From Butyricicoccus_A sp963588905 (lineage in GTDB: Bacteria; Bacillota; Clostridia; Oscillospirales; Butyricicoccaceae): 64,000 nt of DNA. Made by a program: the position numbers and the translations under genes. Below are positions 53,119 to 61,702 of the stretch, one piece after another. Where the stretch lies: assembly GCA_963588905.1 (NCBI GenBank), contig CAVAJF010000010.1, forward strand, positions 62,001 through 126,000, read 5' to 3'. Within the stretch, counting starts at the first letter, position 1, and each line of letters starts with the position of its first letter. The notes under the pieces were generated by a model, which was not told the origin of the DNA, made no database searches, and saw only the letters and a list, made by a program, of their open reading frames with translations.

Positions 53119-54006
53119 ATGATTAGAAACAGCATACAATATCAGATCCCGCCGGAATTTGACGGGCGCACGGCAGACCGATTTCTGCGCGCGCAGGGGT
53201 TTTCGCGGCATCTGCTCATCCAAACCAAATATCAGGAAAACGGACTGTTATTGGACGGGATTTCCATTCGCTCCAATCAAAAACTGCACACAGGTCAAAC
53301 GCTGCGTGCAGTAATTCCACATCTTGCGCCAAACGAAAATCTACTTCCCGTTCGTTTGCCGCTTTCTATTGTCTATGAGGACAGTGACCTCATTGTTCTC
53401 AATAAACCTGCCGGTATGCCTGTGCATCCGTCGCAGGGGCACTACGATGATACGCTGTCCAATGCGCTTGCCTATTATTTTCAGCAGCGCGGAGAACCGT
53501 TTACCGCTCGTTCCGTCGGCAGACTGGATCGAGACACCTCCGGCGTCGTACTGTTCTCCCTCAACGAGCTATCCGCTTGTATTCTGGCGGAACAAATGCG
53601 TCATCGAGAGATTCATCGGGAATACCGCGCGATTTGTACCGGTGTTCTGCCGGAGTCCGGTTGTATCCGTGCGCCAATTGCCCGCGCGCATGACAGCACC
53701 ATTGAACGCATTGTCGATGAAGCGCGCGGCGAGCCTGCTGTCACGTACTTCGAGCGATTGGCTGTACACAATGGATTTTCTCTTGCTGCCGTCCGACTGG
53801 AGACCGGAAGAACCCATCAAATTCGCGTCCATATGAAGCATATCGGCCATCCGCTGCCCGGTGATTTTTTATACAATCCCGATTATACCCACATCGCACG
53901 GCAGGCACTGCATTCTTATCAGCTGTCCTTTACCCATCCGATTACCAAACAACCCATGACATTTACCGCGCCGATACCGGAAGATATGCAGGCGCTGTTG
54001 TCCTAG
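53119..54006 (+). CDS. RluA/RluD-family RNA pseudouridine synthase
   Basis: A 295-residue enzyme that isomerises uridine to pseudouridine in rRNA or tRNA. An S4-like RNA-binding start (residues 12-75) precedes the catalytic domain with its Asp in GRLDRDTSG (about 134-142) and the family block ETGRTHQIRVHMKHIGHPLPGD. It is the RluA/RluD branch; the target base cannot be named. The ATG at 53119 has no ribosome site and lies about at the predicted transcription start, so a leaderless message is likely. Alternative starts inside the opposite M42 gene are less plausible. Confidence 0.9.
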   Translation: MIRNSIQYQIPPEFDGRTADRFLRAQGFSRHLLIQTKYQENGLLLDGISIRSNQKLHTGQTLRAVIPHLAPNENLLPVRLPLSIVYEDSDLIVLNKPAGMPVHPSQGHYDDTLSNALAYYFQQRGEPFTARSVGRLDRDTSGVVLFSLNELSACILAEQMRHREIHREYRAICTGVLPESGCIRAPIARAHDSTIERIVDEARGEPAVTYFERLAVHNGFSLAAVRLETGRTHQIRVHMKHIGHPLPGDFLYNPDYTHIARQALHSYQLSFTHPITKQPMTFTAPIPEDMQALLS

Positions 54007-54037
54007 AGATCTGCAATACCTGCAGATCTCTTTTTTT
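54005..54037 (+). terminator. Terminator after the pseudouridine synthase gene
   Basis: AGAGATCTGC and GCAGATCTCT form a perfect stem followed by T7. Confidence 0.92.
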
Positions 54038-54890
54038 ATACTGTCTGATAGATTGGCTGTGTGCTATGTACTGCACCGCACAACCACTCCTCAATGGCCT
54101 CTTTGACACCATTGTGCTCATTATCTGCAACAACCGCATGGCATACCTGTTTGACCTCTTCCGAAGCATTGTCGACAGCAAGTGCCAATCCAGCCGTCTG
54201 CAAAACTGCCAAATCATTGGGAGCATCTCCAACAGCAATGACCTGTTCCATCGGAATATGTAGTTCCTCACACAGCTTGCGCAGACCATTTCCCTTGTCT
54301 ACACCAATCGGCGTCAACTCCAATGAAGTTCGTTCAGAAAATGCCGCAGTCAAATCCAGATTCTGCAGCTGTTCCAAGGTCTGCACGCGCGCTGTTGTAT
54401 CCGGATGATACAAACAAATTTTTTCTACCAGATACTCGCCGTTCCGACAATAGTCAATGACGTTATCCACCAAACGCACATGATGACAAAAATGTTCCCG
54501 CAAATATTCATTGCGATAGTGTTCGAGAAGGGCAATGCTTTTCTTACTGATGACAGACTCTCCCTCCATCATCACTTGAATCATAATATCTCTCGGCTGT
54601 GCATAACGCAGTACCTCTCGTGTAATCGCCGGATCCAGCACCTGCCTGCTGATGACGCGCTGTTCCTGCCGATCATACAGCAGGCCGCCGCTCTCACACA
54701 GCACATATCGCATCGTCGGGAACAATGGAAAAAACTGTTCGACTTCTCCCAAGGCGCGACCGGTAGAAAAAATGACCTGTTTTCCCATTTTCAACGCATA
54801 ATTGATTGCTTTGATATTCTCAGAAGAAATTTCTTTTTTCGCATTGAGCAAAGTCCCGTCTAAATCGGTTGCCAATAATTGATATTCCAT
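54036..54890 (-). CDS. Cof-type HAD-IIB phosphatase
   Basis: A 284-residue HAD hydrolase with nucleophile Asp9 and acid/base Asp11 in ATDLDGTLL, a C2 cap domain (about 85-190), the Lys in VDKGNGLRKL and the metal-binding GDAPNDLAVL. Such enzymes remove phosphate from sugar phosphates or cofactors such as PLP and FMN; the substrate is unknown. AGGAGG supports the start. It is a single-gene unit. Confidence 0.92.
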   Translation of the reverse strand: MEYQLLATDLDGTLLNAKKEISSENIKAINYALKMGKQVIFSTGRALGEVEQFFPLFPTMRYVLCESGGLLYDRQEQRVISRQVLDPAITREVLRYAQPRDIMIQVMMEGESVISKKSIALLEHYRNEYLREHFCHHVRLVDNVIDYCRNGEYLVEKICLYHPDTTARVQTLEQLQNLDLTAAFSERTSLELTPIGVDKGNGLRKLCEELHIPMEQVIAVGDAPNDLAVLQTAGLALAVDNASEEVKQVCHAVVADNEHNGVKEAIEEWLCGAVHSTQPIYQTV

Positions 54891-54983
54891 CGTCCGCCTC
54901 CTATCTCTTTTTTCGATACTTTCATTTTACCATGATTCTTTTCCTGTTACAATCAAATTTCACCGCACATTTCTGCAAAATAT

Positions 54984-55025
54984 AAAAAAAGCCGCGTGAA
55001 CACATACAAATGTGCATTCACACGG
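54984..55025 (-). terminator. Terminator of the fructose operon
   Basis: On the minus strand GGCCGTGTGAATGCACAT pairs imperfectly with ATGTGTTCACGCGGC, followed by T7. It lies about 200 bp after the HPr gene. Confidence 0.78.
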
Positions 55026-55221
55026 CCAAAACAGTTTCATTCAAGTTTCACAAGATAAATAATATACTTGTATTGTGTTTCGTGTTGTTCCAGCAAAAAT
55101 TGTTTTTGTTTACATCTTGCAAACTCAAAAAACTGTTGTTCTCGATGGTGCCCGCGCGCAGCGTAGCACCTTTAGGAAATAGATAAATAGAATAGAGTTG
55201 ACAAATACAATCGTTTGGCTC
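55026..55221. other. AT-rich gap after the HPr gene, no gene recognised
   Basis: I find no coding signal on either strand. One GC-rich hairpin, GGTGC with GCACC (55147-55170), interrupts it. If transcription runs from the HPr gene to the terminator at 54984, this is a long 3' untranslated region. A small RNA is possible but unsupported. Confidence 0.4.
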
Positions 55222-55479
55222 TTACAGATTTGCTTCCATAAATGCCTTCAGTGCAGCAGCAGCTTCTTCTTCCTGTGCACCCTCTACGCTGATTGCGATG
55301 GTGTCGCCGCCCTTGATGCCAAGACCCATCAGTCCAAACATCTTGCGAGCGTCTGCGCTCTTACCATTCTTCTCAACGGTGGTAACGCAATCATACTTCT
55401 TTGCCTCTTTGACGAACATGCCTGCCGGACGTGCGTGGAAGCCCTCCGGATCTGTTACGGTGTACTCAAAACGCAGCAT
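55222..55479 (-). CDS. HPr-like phosphocarrier lacking Ser46
   Basis: An 85-residue HPr. His15, the site phosphorylated by enzyme I, is present in GFHARPAGMFV. Position 46, where Firmicutes HPr has the serine used by HPr kinase, is Lys (in ADARKMFGLMGLGI). It should pass phosphate to EII but not act as a CcpA corepressor. It is the last gene of the fructose operon, 55 bp after fruA, so it looks like a dedicated fructose HPr. The cell's general HPr with Ser46 would be elsewhere. The start has a GGAG site. Confidence 0.92.
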   Translation of the reverse strand: MLRFEYTVTDPEGFHARPAGMFVKEAKKYDCVTTVEKNGKSADARKMFGLMGLGIKGGDTIAISVEGAQEEEAAAALKAFMEANL

Positions 55480-55534
55480 AATAAAAATCTCCTTTCAATA
55501 CATGAATTGCATAATAAAAATAAAGCGTTTTTGC

Positions 55535-57445
55535 TTATTCAGCCTTTGTTCTCTTGAGTGCCGACAAAATGACGCCGCCGACAATGGAACCAATTACCAG
55601 AGCAATAACGTACATCAGCGGATGTCCCACAGTCGGGAATACGAAGATGCCGCCATGCGGTGCCTGCAGGGTACAGCCAAATGCCATAGACAAACCGCCT
55701 GCAATGGCAGAACCTACGATACAGGACGGAAGCACACGACCCGGATCTGCTGCCGCATACGGAATTGCGCCTTCAGAAATGAAGCACAAGCCCATGACGT
55801 AATTGACCAGACCATTGTTGCGCTCTTCTGTCGTCCACTTCTTCGGGAAGAAAGTGCAGGACAATGCGATAGCAATCGGAGGAACCATGCCGCCAATCAT
55901 AACCGCTGCCATGACATCAAACTGTCCCATGGACAGTGCAGCCGTACCGAATACATACGCTGCCTTGTTGATCGGACCACCCATGTCCACACTCATCATG
56001 CCGCCAAGTACGCAACCAAGCAGGATTTTCGACGAGCCGCCCATCGAATTCAGAATCCAAGAAATACCGGTATTGATTGCACCCATCAACGGATTGATCG
56101 CGCACATCAGAAGACCAATTAAGAGAATGCCGCCGAGCGGATAAATTAGCATCGGACGGATACCGTCCATCGCTTTTGGCATCTTCTCTGTTATCTTTTC
56201 CAAGAATCGTACCAAATAACCGGCTGCAAAGCCCGCAAGCAATGCTGCCAAGAAACCACCGGATACGCCGGTTGTGTCTCCGTTCATCAAACCGGTAAAG
56301 GATGTGCCATTCATCGCGAGCACGCCGCCTGCAAAGCCAACCGCCAAGCCCGGACGATCTGCAATGGACATCGCAATAAATCCGGCGAGAATCGGAAGCA
56401 TGAATCCGAAGGCTGCATTGCCAACTGTCTTAAAGAACGCAGCCAGCGGGGTGTTCATGCCGAAATTGGAAGGGTCAATCGAATAATCATCGAGCAGGAA
56501 CGCCAGCGCAATCATAATGCCGCCGCCGACAACGAATGGCAACATATGCGATACGCCATTCATCAAGTGTTTATAAATCGCACTTCCTGCGGATTCATTT
56601 GGAGCAGCAGCCGGTGCGCCGCCCGTCGCGTGATAAATCGGCGCTTCGCCGTTCACAATCTTGTTAATCAGCTCTTCCGGCTTATGGATGCCGTCGGCAA
56701 CACGGGTAATAACTACCGGTTTGCCATCAAAACGAGCCATTTCTACATTTTTATCTGCGGCAATAATAATGCCGTCGCATTTTGCGATTTCATCCGCGGT
56801 CAGCGCATTTTTTACGCCGCCGGAACCGTTGGTTTCTACCTTTGTCGGAATGCCCATTGCAGCACCTGCTTTTTGCAGATTCTCCGCTGCCATATAGGTG
56901 TGCGCAATGCCGGTCGGGCACGCGGTAACACACAAAATACGGTATCCCGTCTGCGGAACCTCTTCTTCGGTAAAGCTTTCATTTCCGAAGTTCTGTTCCT
57001 CTTCTTTTGCAATCAAGTCGAGAAATTCCTGTGGCGTTTTTGCTGCATTCAGCTTTGCTACGAAATCCTCATTTGCCAGCAAGCTCATCATGCGTGCCAG
57101 CATATCTACATGCAGATTGCCGTTCATCGGCGCTGCAATCATGAAAAAGAGCTTGCTCTTATCATCGTCATCTTCGTTGTACTGAATCGGTTCTGTCAAC
57201 CGTACTACCGCCAAGCTCGGTGCAGTGACAACCTCCGTCTTTGCGTGCGGAACGGCAATTCCTTCGCCAACATACGTAGAAAATTCGGCCTCTCGTGCAT
57301 AAATCGCCTTTTTATAGGCCTCTTTATCCGTGATATTGCCGTGAGTAAACTGAAGATTTACCAACTTATTGATGACAGCATCCTTGTCTTTCGCTTTGAC
57401 ATCCAATGCTGTGGCATCTCGGCTAAACAATTCAATCAGTTTCAT
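55535..57445 (-). CDS. fruA: PTS fructose transporter subunit EIIABC
   Basis: A 636-residue permease that takes up fructose and phosphorylates it to fructose 1-phosphate. EIIA (1-150) has phospho-His67 in GIAVPHAKT; EIIB (about 168-270) has phospho-Cys176 in CPTGIAHTY; EIIC (about 290-630) is the membrane channel with some ten segments. The A-B-C order is that of Firmicutes FruA. It lies between fruK and the HPr gene. Confidence 0.95.
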   Translation of the reverse strand: MKLIELFSRDATALDVKAKDKDAVINKLVNLQFTHGNITDKEAYKKAIYAREAEFSTYVGEGIAVPHAKTEVVTAPSLAVVRLTEPIQYNEDDDDKSKLFFMIAAPMNGNLHVDMLARMMSLLANEDFVAKLNAAKTPQEFLDLIAKEEEQNFGNESFTEEEVPQTGYRILCVTACPTGIAHTYMAAENLQKAGAAMGIPTKVETNGSGGVKNALTADEIAKCDGIIIAADKNVEMARFDGKPVVITRVADGIHKPEELINKIVNGEAPIYHATGGAPAAAPNESAGSAIYKHLMNGVSHMLPFVVGGGIMIALAFLLDDYSIDPSNFGMNTPLAAFFKTVGNAAFGFMLPILAGFIAMSIADRPGLAVGFAGGVLAMNGTSFTGLMNGDTTGVSGGFLAALLAGFAAGYLVRFLEKITEKMPKAMDGIRPMLIYPLGGILLIGLLMCAINPLMGAINTGISWILNSMGGSSKILLGCVLGGMMSVDMGGPINKAAYVFGTAALSMGQFDVMAAVMIGGMVPPIAIALSCTFFPKKWTTEERNNGLVNYVMGLCFISEGAIPYAAADPGRVLPSCIVGSAIAGGLSMAFGCTLQAPHGGIFVFPTVGHPLMYVIALVIGSIVGGVILSALKRTKAE

Positions 57446-57480
57446 ATACTCGCCCTCTTTCTCTTGCTTATTTTTCTATC

Positions 57481-58386
57481 TTACAGCGTTTGAAGCAGCT
57501 GTTCGATGTCCTTTTTCTCAGCCAGACCAATAGAGAACGCCGTGGCACTGCCAGCAGCTGTGCCGAGCTTGAGTGCATAGCCGTAATCCTGCTTGGTGAG
57601 ATAGCCAGCCAAGAAGCCCGCTACCATGGAGTCACCGGCACCTACGCTGTTCTGCACCTTGCCCTTCGGGCAACCAATGCGATGCACCTCTCCGGTTTCA
57701 TCCAGCAGCAGCGCACCGTCTCCCGCCATGGAGACCAGAATATTTCTGCCGCCCATCTCCTGTAATTTTCTCGCGCAATCGGCAATTTCTTCATCTGTCT
57801 TGAGAACCGTATTGAAGATTTCACCCAATTCGTGATTGTTCGGCTTGATGAGGAACGGATGATACTTGAGTACATTGACGAGCAGGTCACGGGTAGCATC
57901 CACGACAATGCGGATGTCTTTGTCTGCCAGATACGCCATGATCTTCTCATAGGTATCGCTGGCAAGGCACGATGGAATGGAACCGGACAGAACCAGTGTA
58001 TCGCCAGCCTGAATCTGATCCAGCTTATGATACAGCTGCTTCATATCCTCTGCGGTAATGTTCGGGCCAATGCCGTTGATTTCCGCTTCCTGCTCTGCTT
58101 TTACCTTGACATTGATGCGGGTCATGCCTTCAGAGACATGAATGAAATCTGTGCACAAGCCGCTTGCCTGCAAGCCCTTTTCCAGTCCTTCACCGGTAAA
58201 TCCAGCGACAAAGCCCAAGGCTTTGGATTCAATGCCCAAGGTGCGCAGCACATTGGAAACATTGATGCCCTTGCCGCCGAACTGATATTCTTCCGAAGCG
58301 TTTCTATTGATGCCTTCCTGCTTGAGCGGACCATTTAAATGAACCACATAGTCAATCGCCGGATTAAAGGTCACAGTGTAAATCAT
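57481..58386 (-). CDS. fruK: 1-phosphofructokinase
   Basis: A 301-residue PfkB-family kinase that turns fructose 1-phosphate into fructose 1,6-bisphosphate. The start TVTFNPAIDYVV, the GGKGINVSNVL sugar site and the catalytic GAGDSMVAGF are intact. Its start overlaps the fruR stop by 4 bp. Confidence 0.96.
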   Translation of the reverse strand: MIYTVTFNPAIDYVVHLNGPLKQEGINRNASEEYQFGGKGINVSNVLRTLGIESKALGFVAGFTGEGLEKGLQASGLCTDFIHVSEGMTRINVKVKAEQEAEINGIGPNITAEDMKQLYHKLDQIQAGDTLVLSGSIPSCLASDTYEKIMAYLADKDIRIVVDATRDLLVNVLKYHPFLIKPNNHELGEIFNTVLKTDEEIADCARKLQEMGGRNILVSMAGDGALLLDETGEVHRIGCPKGKVQNSVGAGDSMVAGFLAGYLTKQDYGYALKLGTAAGSATAFSIGLAEKKDIEQLLQTL

Positions 58387-59147
58387 TCTCTGTCAATCTC
58401 CTTCACCAAGGTCTTCTCCGCATAGCTGACATCCGGCAATCGGTTCGTAATGATACCCGCCTGTGCCAAATCGCAAATCCCTGCGGCACAAATTTTGTTA
58501 AACTTACTTTCGTCTGCAAGGAACCAGCTTTCAAACGACGACTGAATGGCCGCCGCTTTCAGCTCCGCTTCCTCGATGGTCGGCGTCATAAAGCCGCGTT
58601 CGATGGAAATGCCGTTGGCTCCCATAAATGCTTTGGTAAAATTATACCGACGCAGGCTGTTGAGAACTGCGGTGCCTACAATTGCTTCGGTACGGGGTTT
58701 GACGCGGCCTGCCGGAACGTAAACCATGCATCCCTTTCGCGCTAGAATGCGTGTGTGCAGCAAGCCATTGGTAACGTATACCGCTTTCTTTGCCTCGCCG
58801 CTGATGGCATTGACCAAATGGATGGTACTGGTTCCGGCATCAATATACACAAAATCATCTGCTCGAATCAGCGATGCGGCATATTGTCCCATACGCTTCT
58901 TTTCTTCTACAAACAGAACCTCTTTTGTGTCCATGTCCGGCTCATACGGATCGTACGATGGCTCCATGTGCATCGCCATAGCGCCGCCGTATACCTTTGT
59001 CAGCTTTCCCTGACGATCCAAAATAATCAGATCACGCCGAATCGTCGATTCACTGATGTGAAGCTGTTCGGAAAGCTCCTGCACGCTGGCGGACCTCTGT
59101 TTATGCAAAATATCCAAAATCATCTGGTGTCTAGTTTCAGCGATCAT
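58383..59147 (-). CDS. fruR: DeoR-family regulator of the fructose operon
   Basis: A 254-residue DeoR repressor. The helix-turn-helix (residues 5-57) has SVQELSEQLHISESTIRRDL, and the C-terminal sugar-phosphate domain has YIDAGTSTIHLV and FMGANGI. Fructose 1-phosphate is the usual inducer. It is the first gene of fruR-fruK-fruA-HPr and is expected to repress that whole operon through direct repeats at its promoter. Confidence 0.94.
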   Translation of the reverse strand: MIAETRHQMILDILHKQRSASVQELSEQLHISESTIRRDLIILDRQGKLTKVYGGAMAMHMEPSYDPYEPDMDTKEVLFVEEKKRMGQYAASLIRADDFVYIDAGTSTIHLVNAISGEAKKAVYVTNGLLHTRILARKGCMVYVPAGRVKPRTEAIVGTAVLNSLRRYNFTKAFMGANGISIERGFMTPTIEEAELKAAAIQSSFESWFLADESKFNKICAAGICDLAQAGIITNRLPDVSYAEKTLVKEIDRE

Positions 59148-59171
59148 GTCAATTCCCTCTCTATGGCATCA

Positions 59172-59214
59172 ATTATAACAATATTTACATTCAATTTCAA
59201 TCATTATCAATCAT
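59172..59214 (-). promoter_or_regulatory. fruR promoter with direct-repeat operator
   Basis: On the minus strand TTGAAA (59195-59200) and TATAAT (59172-59177) are 17 bp apart. ATGATTG occurs at 59208-59214 and 59198-59204, a 10-bp step, with a weaker TTGAATG next; the repeats overlap the -35. DeoR-type repressors bind such repeats. Confidence 0.8.
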
Positions 59215-59339
59215 TTTTGTGCAACTTTTTGACCAACTTTGAGAATTTGAACTTTTTCCCATCGTTATAGTCATATTTTTAACAATTTTAATAAAATCAT
59301 TTCCAAAAAATTGCACAAAAGTCGATCCCTCTATGCACA

Positions 59340-59371
59340 AAAAAAGCGAGAGCACCGCGGTGCTCTCGCTT
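59340..59371 (-). terminator. Terminator of the hisD-like gene
   Basis: AGCGAGAGCACCG and CGGTGCTCTCGCT form a 13-bp perfect stem followed by T7 on the minus strand. Confidence 0.93.
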
Positions 59372-59383
59372 CAATATGTTCAT

Positions 59384-60655
59384 TTACTTCAATCTTTCCA
59401 CACGCAGGCGAACCGAATCGCGGTGTGCCGGAAGGCCTTCAATGTTGGCAAAGTTCATCGTCGGCTGTGCCAGATTCAAGCAGCCCTGCTGGCTGACAAA
59501 CTGGTGGAACGGGGTCTTGATAAAGGTTCCAACCCAAACGCCGTTGGAATAGCGTGCCGTTCCCATCGTCGGCAAGGTGTGATTCGGACCGGAGACAAAG
59601 TCACCGAAGGCAACCGGGGCATAGTGTCCGACAAACAGAGAGCCGTAATGGCGCATCTGCTGTGCAACCTCCCGCTCGTTATCTGCCTCGATCTCCAAAT
59701 GCTCCGGTGCAATCTCGTTCGCCAGATCAATGGCTTCCTGCATGGAATCTGCCAGGTAAATCGCACCATTGTCCTTCCAAGACTGACGGCATACGTCTTC
59801 TGTGTTGAGCGTAGTAATCAGACGATCCATTTCCTGCATGGTTGCATCAATGGTTGCCTGATCAGTGCATACGAGAATGGCCTTGGAATTCGGGTCATGC
59901 TCTGCCTGTGCCAGCAAATCAATCGCCAAAAATTCCGGATCCGCGGTGTGATCGGCGACAATCAACACTTCGCTCGGGCCTGCCAGGCTGTCAATGCCGA
60001 CATCGCCCAGTACCTGACGCTTTGCCTCCGTCACAAACTTATTGCCCGGGCCAACAATCAGATCGACCTTCTTGATGCTCTCCGTGCCGTAAGCAAAGGC
60101 AGCAACCGCCTGTGCGCCACCCATGCAGTAGATTTCATCGGCACCGGCAATATCCATAGCGACCAAAACAGCCGGATGAATCGTGCCATAACCAGCATAT
60201 GCCGGAGAACAAGCGCAGACTTCCTTGACACCGGCAGCCTTTGCCGTCACAATGCCCATCAGTGCCGAGCTCGGCAGCGGATGACGGCCAGCCGGTACAT
60301 AGCAGCCGCAGCGATCTACCGGAATCATGCGATGACCGATCTCTACGCCCTCTACGCGGCTCGGAATGTTCAGATCCTTCAGGCACTCGCGCTGCTTCTC
60401 TGCAAAGAAACGAATCTGACCCGCTGCGAAACGAATGGTCTCAATGGTCTCCTCATCAACCTGCTCATAGGCAGCCTTGACCTGCTCCGGAGAAATGCGC
60501 ACGGTATCAATGTCCATATGGTCAAATTTCGCTGCATATTCAATCAGCGCCTTGTCACCGTTTGTCTGCACATTTTCAATAATGTCCATGACGGTATGTG
60601 TCAGCGCAGCATCTCTCTGGTAGGTCTTTTTCTCTGCCTGCTTTAAAATCTTCAT
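59384..60655 (-). CDS. HisD-family dehydrogenase (orphan)
   Basis: A 423-residue NAD- and zinc-dependent dehydrogenase of the histidinol dehydrogenase family. VPAGRHPLPSSALMG, GPGNKFVTEAKR, AEHDPNS (zinc) and APEHLE are present. The C-terminal signature reads GPNHTLPTMGTARYSNGVW, unlike GPNHVLPTGGTAR of biosynthetic HisD and closer to HisD homologues that oxidise other alcohols, such as dihydroxypropanesulfonate. No his gene adjoins. ATG 60655 has AGGAGG 10 bp ahead. The substrate is therefore open; a histidine role is not excluded. Confidence 0.85.
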   Translation of the reverse strand: MKILKQAEKKTYQRDAALTHTVMDIIENVQTNGDKALIEYAAKFDHMDIDTVRISPEQVKAAYEQVDEETIETIRFAAGQIRFFAEKQRECLKDLNIPSRVEGVEIGHRMIPVDRCGCYVPAGRHPLPSSALMGIVTAKAAGVKEVCACSPAYAGYGTIHPAVLVAMDIAGADEIYCMGGAQAVAAFAYGTESIKKVDLIVGPGNKFVTEAKRQVLGDVGIDSLAGPSEVLIVADHTADPEFLAIDLLAQAEHDPNSKAILVCTDQATIDATMQEMDRLITTLNTEDVCRQSWKDNGAIYLADSMQEAIDLANEIAPEHLEIEADNEREVAQQMRHYGSLFVGHYAPVAFGDFVSGPNHTLPTMGTARYSNGVWVGTFIKTPFHQFVSQQGCLNLAQPTMNFANIEGLPAHRDSVRLRVERLK

Positions 60656-60683
60656 AATAGGAATTCCTCCTGCATGGTATGTC

Positions 60684-60719
60684 AAAGATACTTTTATCCA
60701 TCAAAGTATCTTTATTATA
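60684..60719 (-). promoter_or_regulatory. hisD-like promoter with 11-bp inverted repeat
   Basis: TATAAT (60714-60719, minus strand) is followed at once by AAAGATACTTT (60703-60713), 8 bp, and AAAGTATCTTT (60684-60694), perfect complementary arms. The position suits a repressor site or an RNA hairpin. A further AAGTATC half-site lies upstream near 60749. The -35 is poor, hinting at an activator. Confidence 0.65.
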
Positions 60720-60794
60720 GACGATTCCACGCGAAAAAAAAAGTATCCGCATGAAACTTTTCCTGCTATTGCCGCAAAATCAAAAGATTGCACA

Positions 60795-60824
60795 AAAAAG
60801 CACGCGGGAACGCGTGCTTTTTGC
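60795..60824. terminator. Bidirectional terminator after the XRE gene
   Basis: AAGCACGCG and CGCGTGCTT with A- and T-runs on both sides. Confidence 0.9.
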
Positions 60825-60849
60825 ATTTGTTATGTCTGTGCATGTTATC

Positions 60850-61617
60850 TTATCTCTTCTTATATAGTACCAATTCCGGATTCAACCCGTCTTTTTCATA
60901 CGTGCACACAAGCAGAAAATCCATGCCGGCAATCACGCCAAAACATCGCTCTCCGCCAAATTCGCAGGCAAGCTGATTGCCGAGATATGTCTTTTGGTCA
61001 TCTAAAAATTTTACTGATTTGCCGTTTGGTAGGATATACGCAAGGTTCACCGTCTTTCCATCCAACGCATACAGTGTTTCAACCGTCGGCAAGCCTTCTA
61101 TATGCAGTTCGTTTATTTCCTTTATCAGTTGGTTCTTAAATTCCTCAAATTGTCCATTGTCACTGAGTGCATCGTAATGTTTCCAATAATTCAGCGTCGG
61201 AAGCAATGTTTTGAGATACGAACGAGCCTGTTGCTCGGTAAAATTTTCGTTTACCATGTTCTTGACACAAACATCAATCAAATCGTCCATCTTGTGATAG
61301 GTATAGGTTCCATCGGCATAACACCACTTGCAATAGTCCTCGTTTAGGGAACCGTCATGATCTCGGCCAATGATTGCATCATCTTCCATCGGCATTCCGC
61401 AGCACTGACAAATCAGTTTTCTCGGAGCCCCCAAAAGCGTGTTGATGGAAACATCAAATACTTGGGAAAGCAGCTTCAATGTTTCGGTATTCGGAACGGT
61501 CTCTCCGGTTTCCCAACGCGAAACAGCCTGCCTTGTCACAAAGACCTTTTCTGCCAGTGCATCTTGCGACATGCCGTTTTTCATGCGAAGTTGATAGAGT
61601 ACCTCTTTGGTGTTCAT
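60850..61617 (-). CDS. XRE-family regulator with zinc-ribbon domain
   Basis: A 255-residue protein. Residues 1-62 are an XRE helix-turn-helix (MSQDALAEKVFVTRQAVSRWE). Residues about 70-135 are a putative zinc ribbon with CQCCGMPM and a later YCKWCYADG, then a helical part. The C-terminal 80 residues are a separate alpha/beta domain (LNPELVLYKK end) I cannot name. ATG 61617 has AAGGAGGTG 6 bp ahead. A palindrome in its promoter spacer suggests autoregulation. Confidence 0.87.
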   Translation of the reverse strand: MNTKEVLYQLRMKNGMSQDALAEKVFVTRQAVSRWETGETVPNTETLKLLSQVFDVSINTLLGAPRKLICQCCGMPMEDDAIIGRDHDGSLNEDYCKWCYADGTYTYHKMDDLIDVCVKNMVNENFTEQQARSYLKTLLPTLNYWKHYDALSDNGQFEEFKNQLIKEINELHIEGLPTVETLYALDGKTVNLAYILPNGKSVKFLDDQKTYLGNQLACEFGGERCFGVIAGMDFLLVCTYEKDGLNPELVLYKKR

Positions 61618-61640
61618 AGAAAGCACCTCCTTGTACCCAT

Positions 61641-61669
61641 ATTATAACCGGCAGCCGGTCACGCGACAA
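61641..61669 (-). promoter_or_regulatory. XRE gene promoter with palindrome in the spacer
   Basis: TTGTCG (61664-61669) and TATAAT (61641-61646), 17-bp spacer, minus strand. ACCGGC-A-GCCGGT (61647-61659) is a perfect inverted repeat inside the spacer. Confidence 0.72.
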
Positions 61670-61702
61670 GCAACTGGCTGTTGCCTGTCTCTGATACAAG
61701 TC

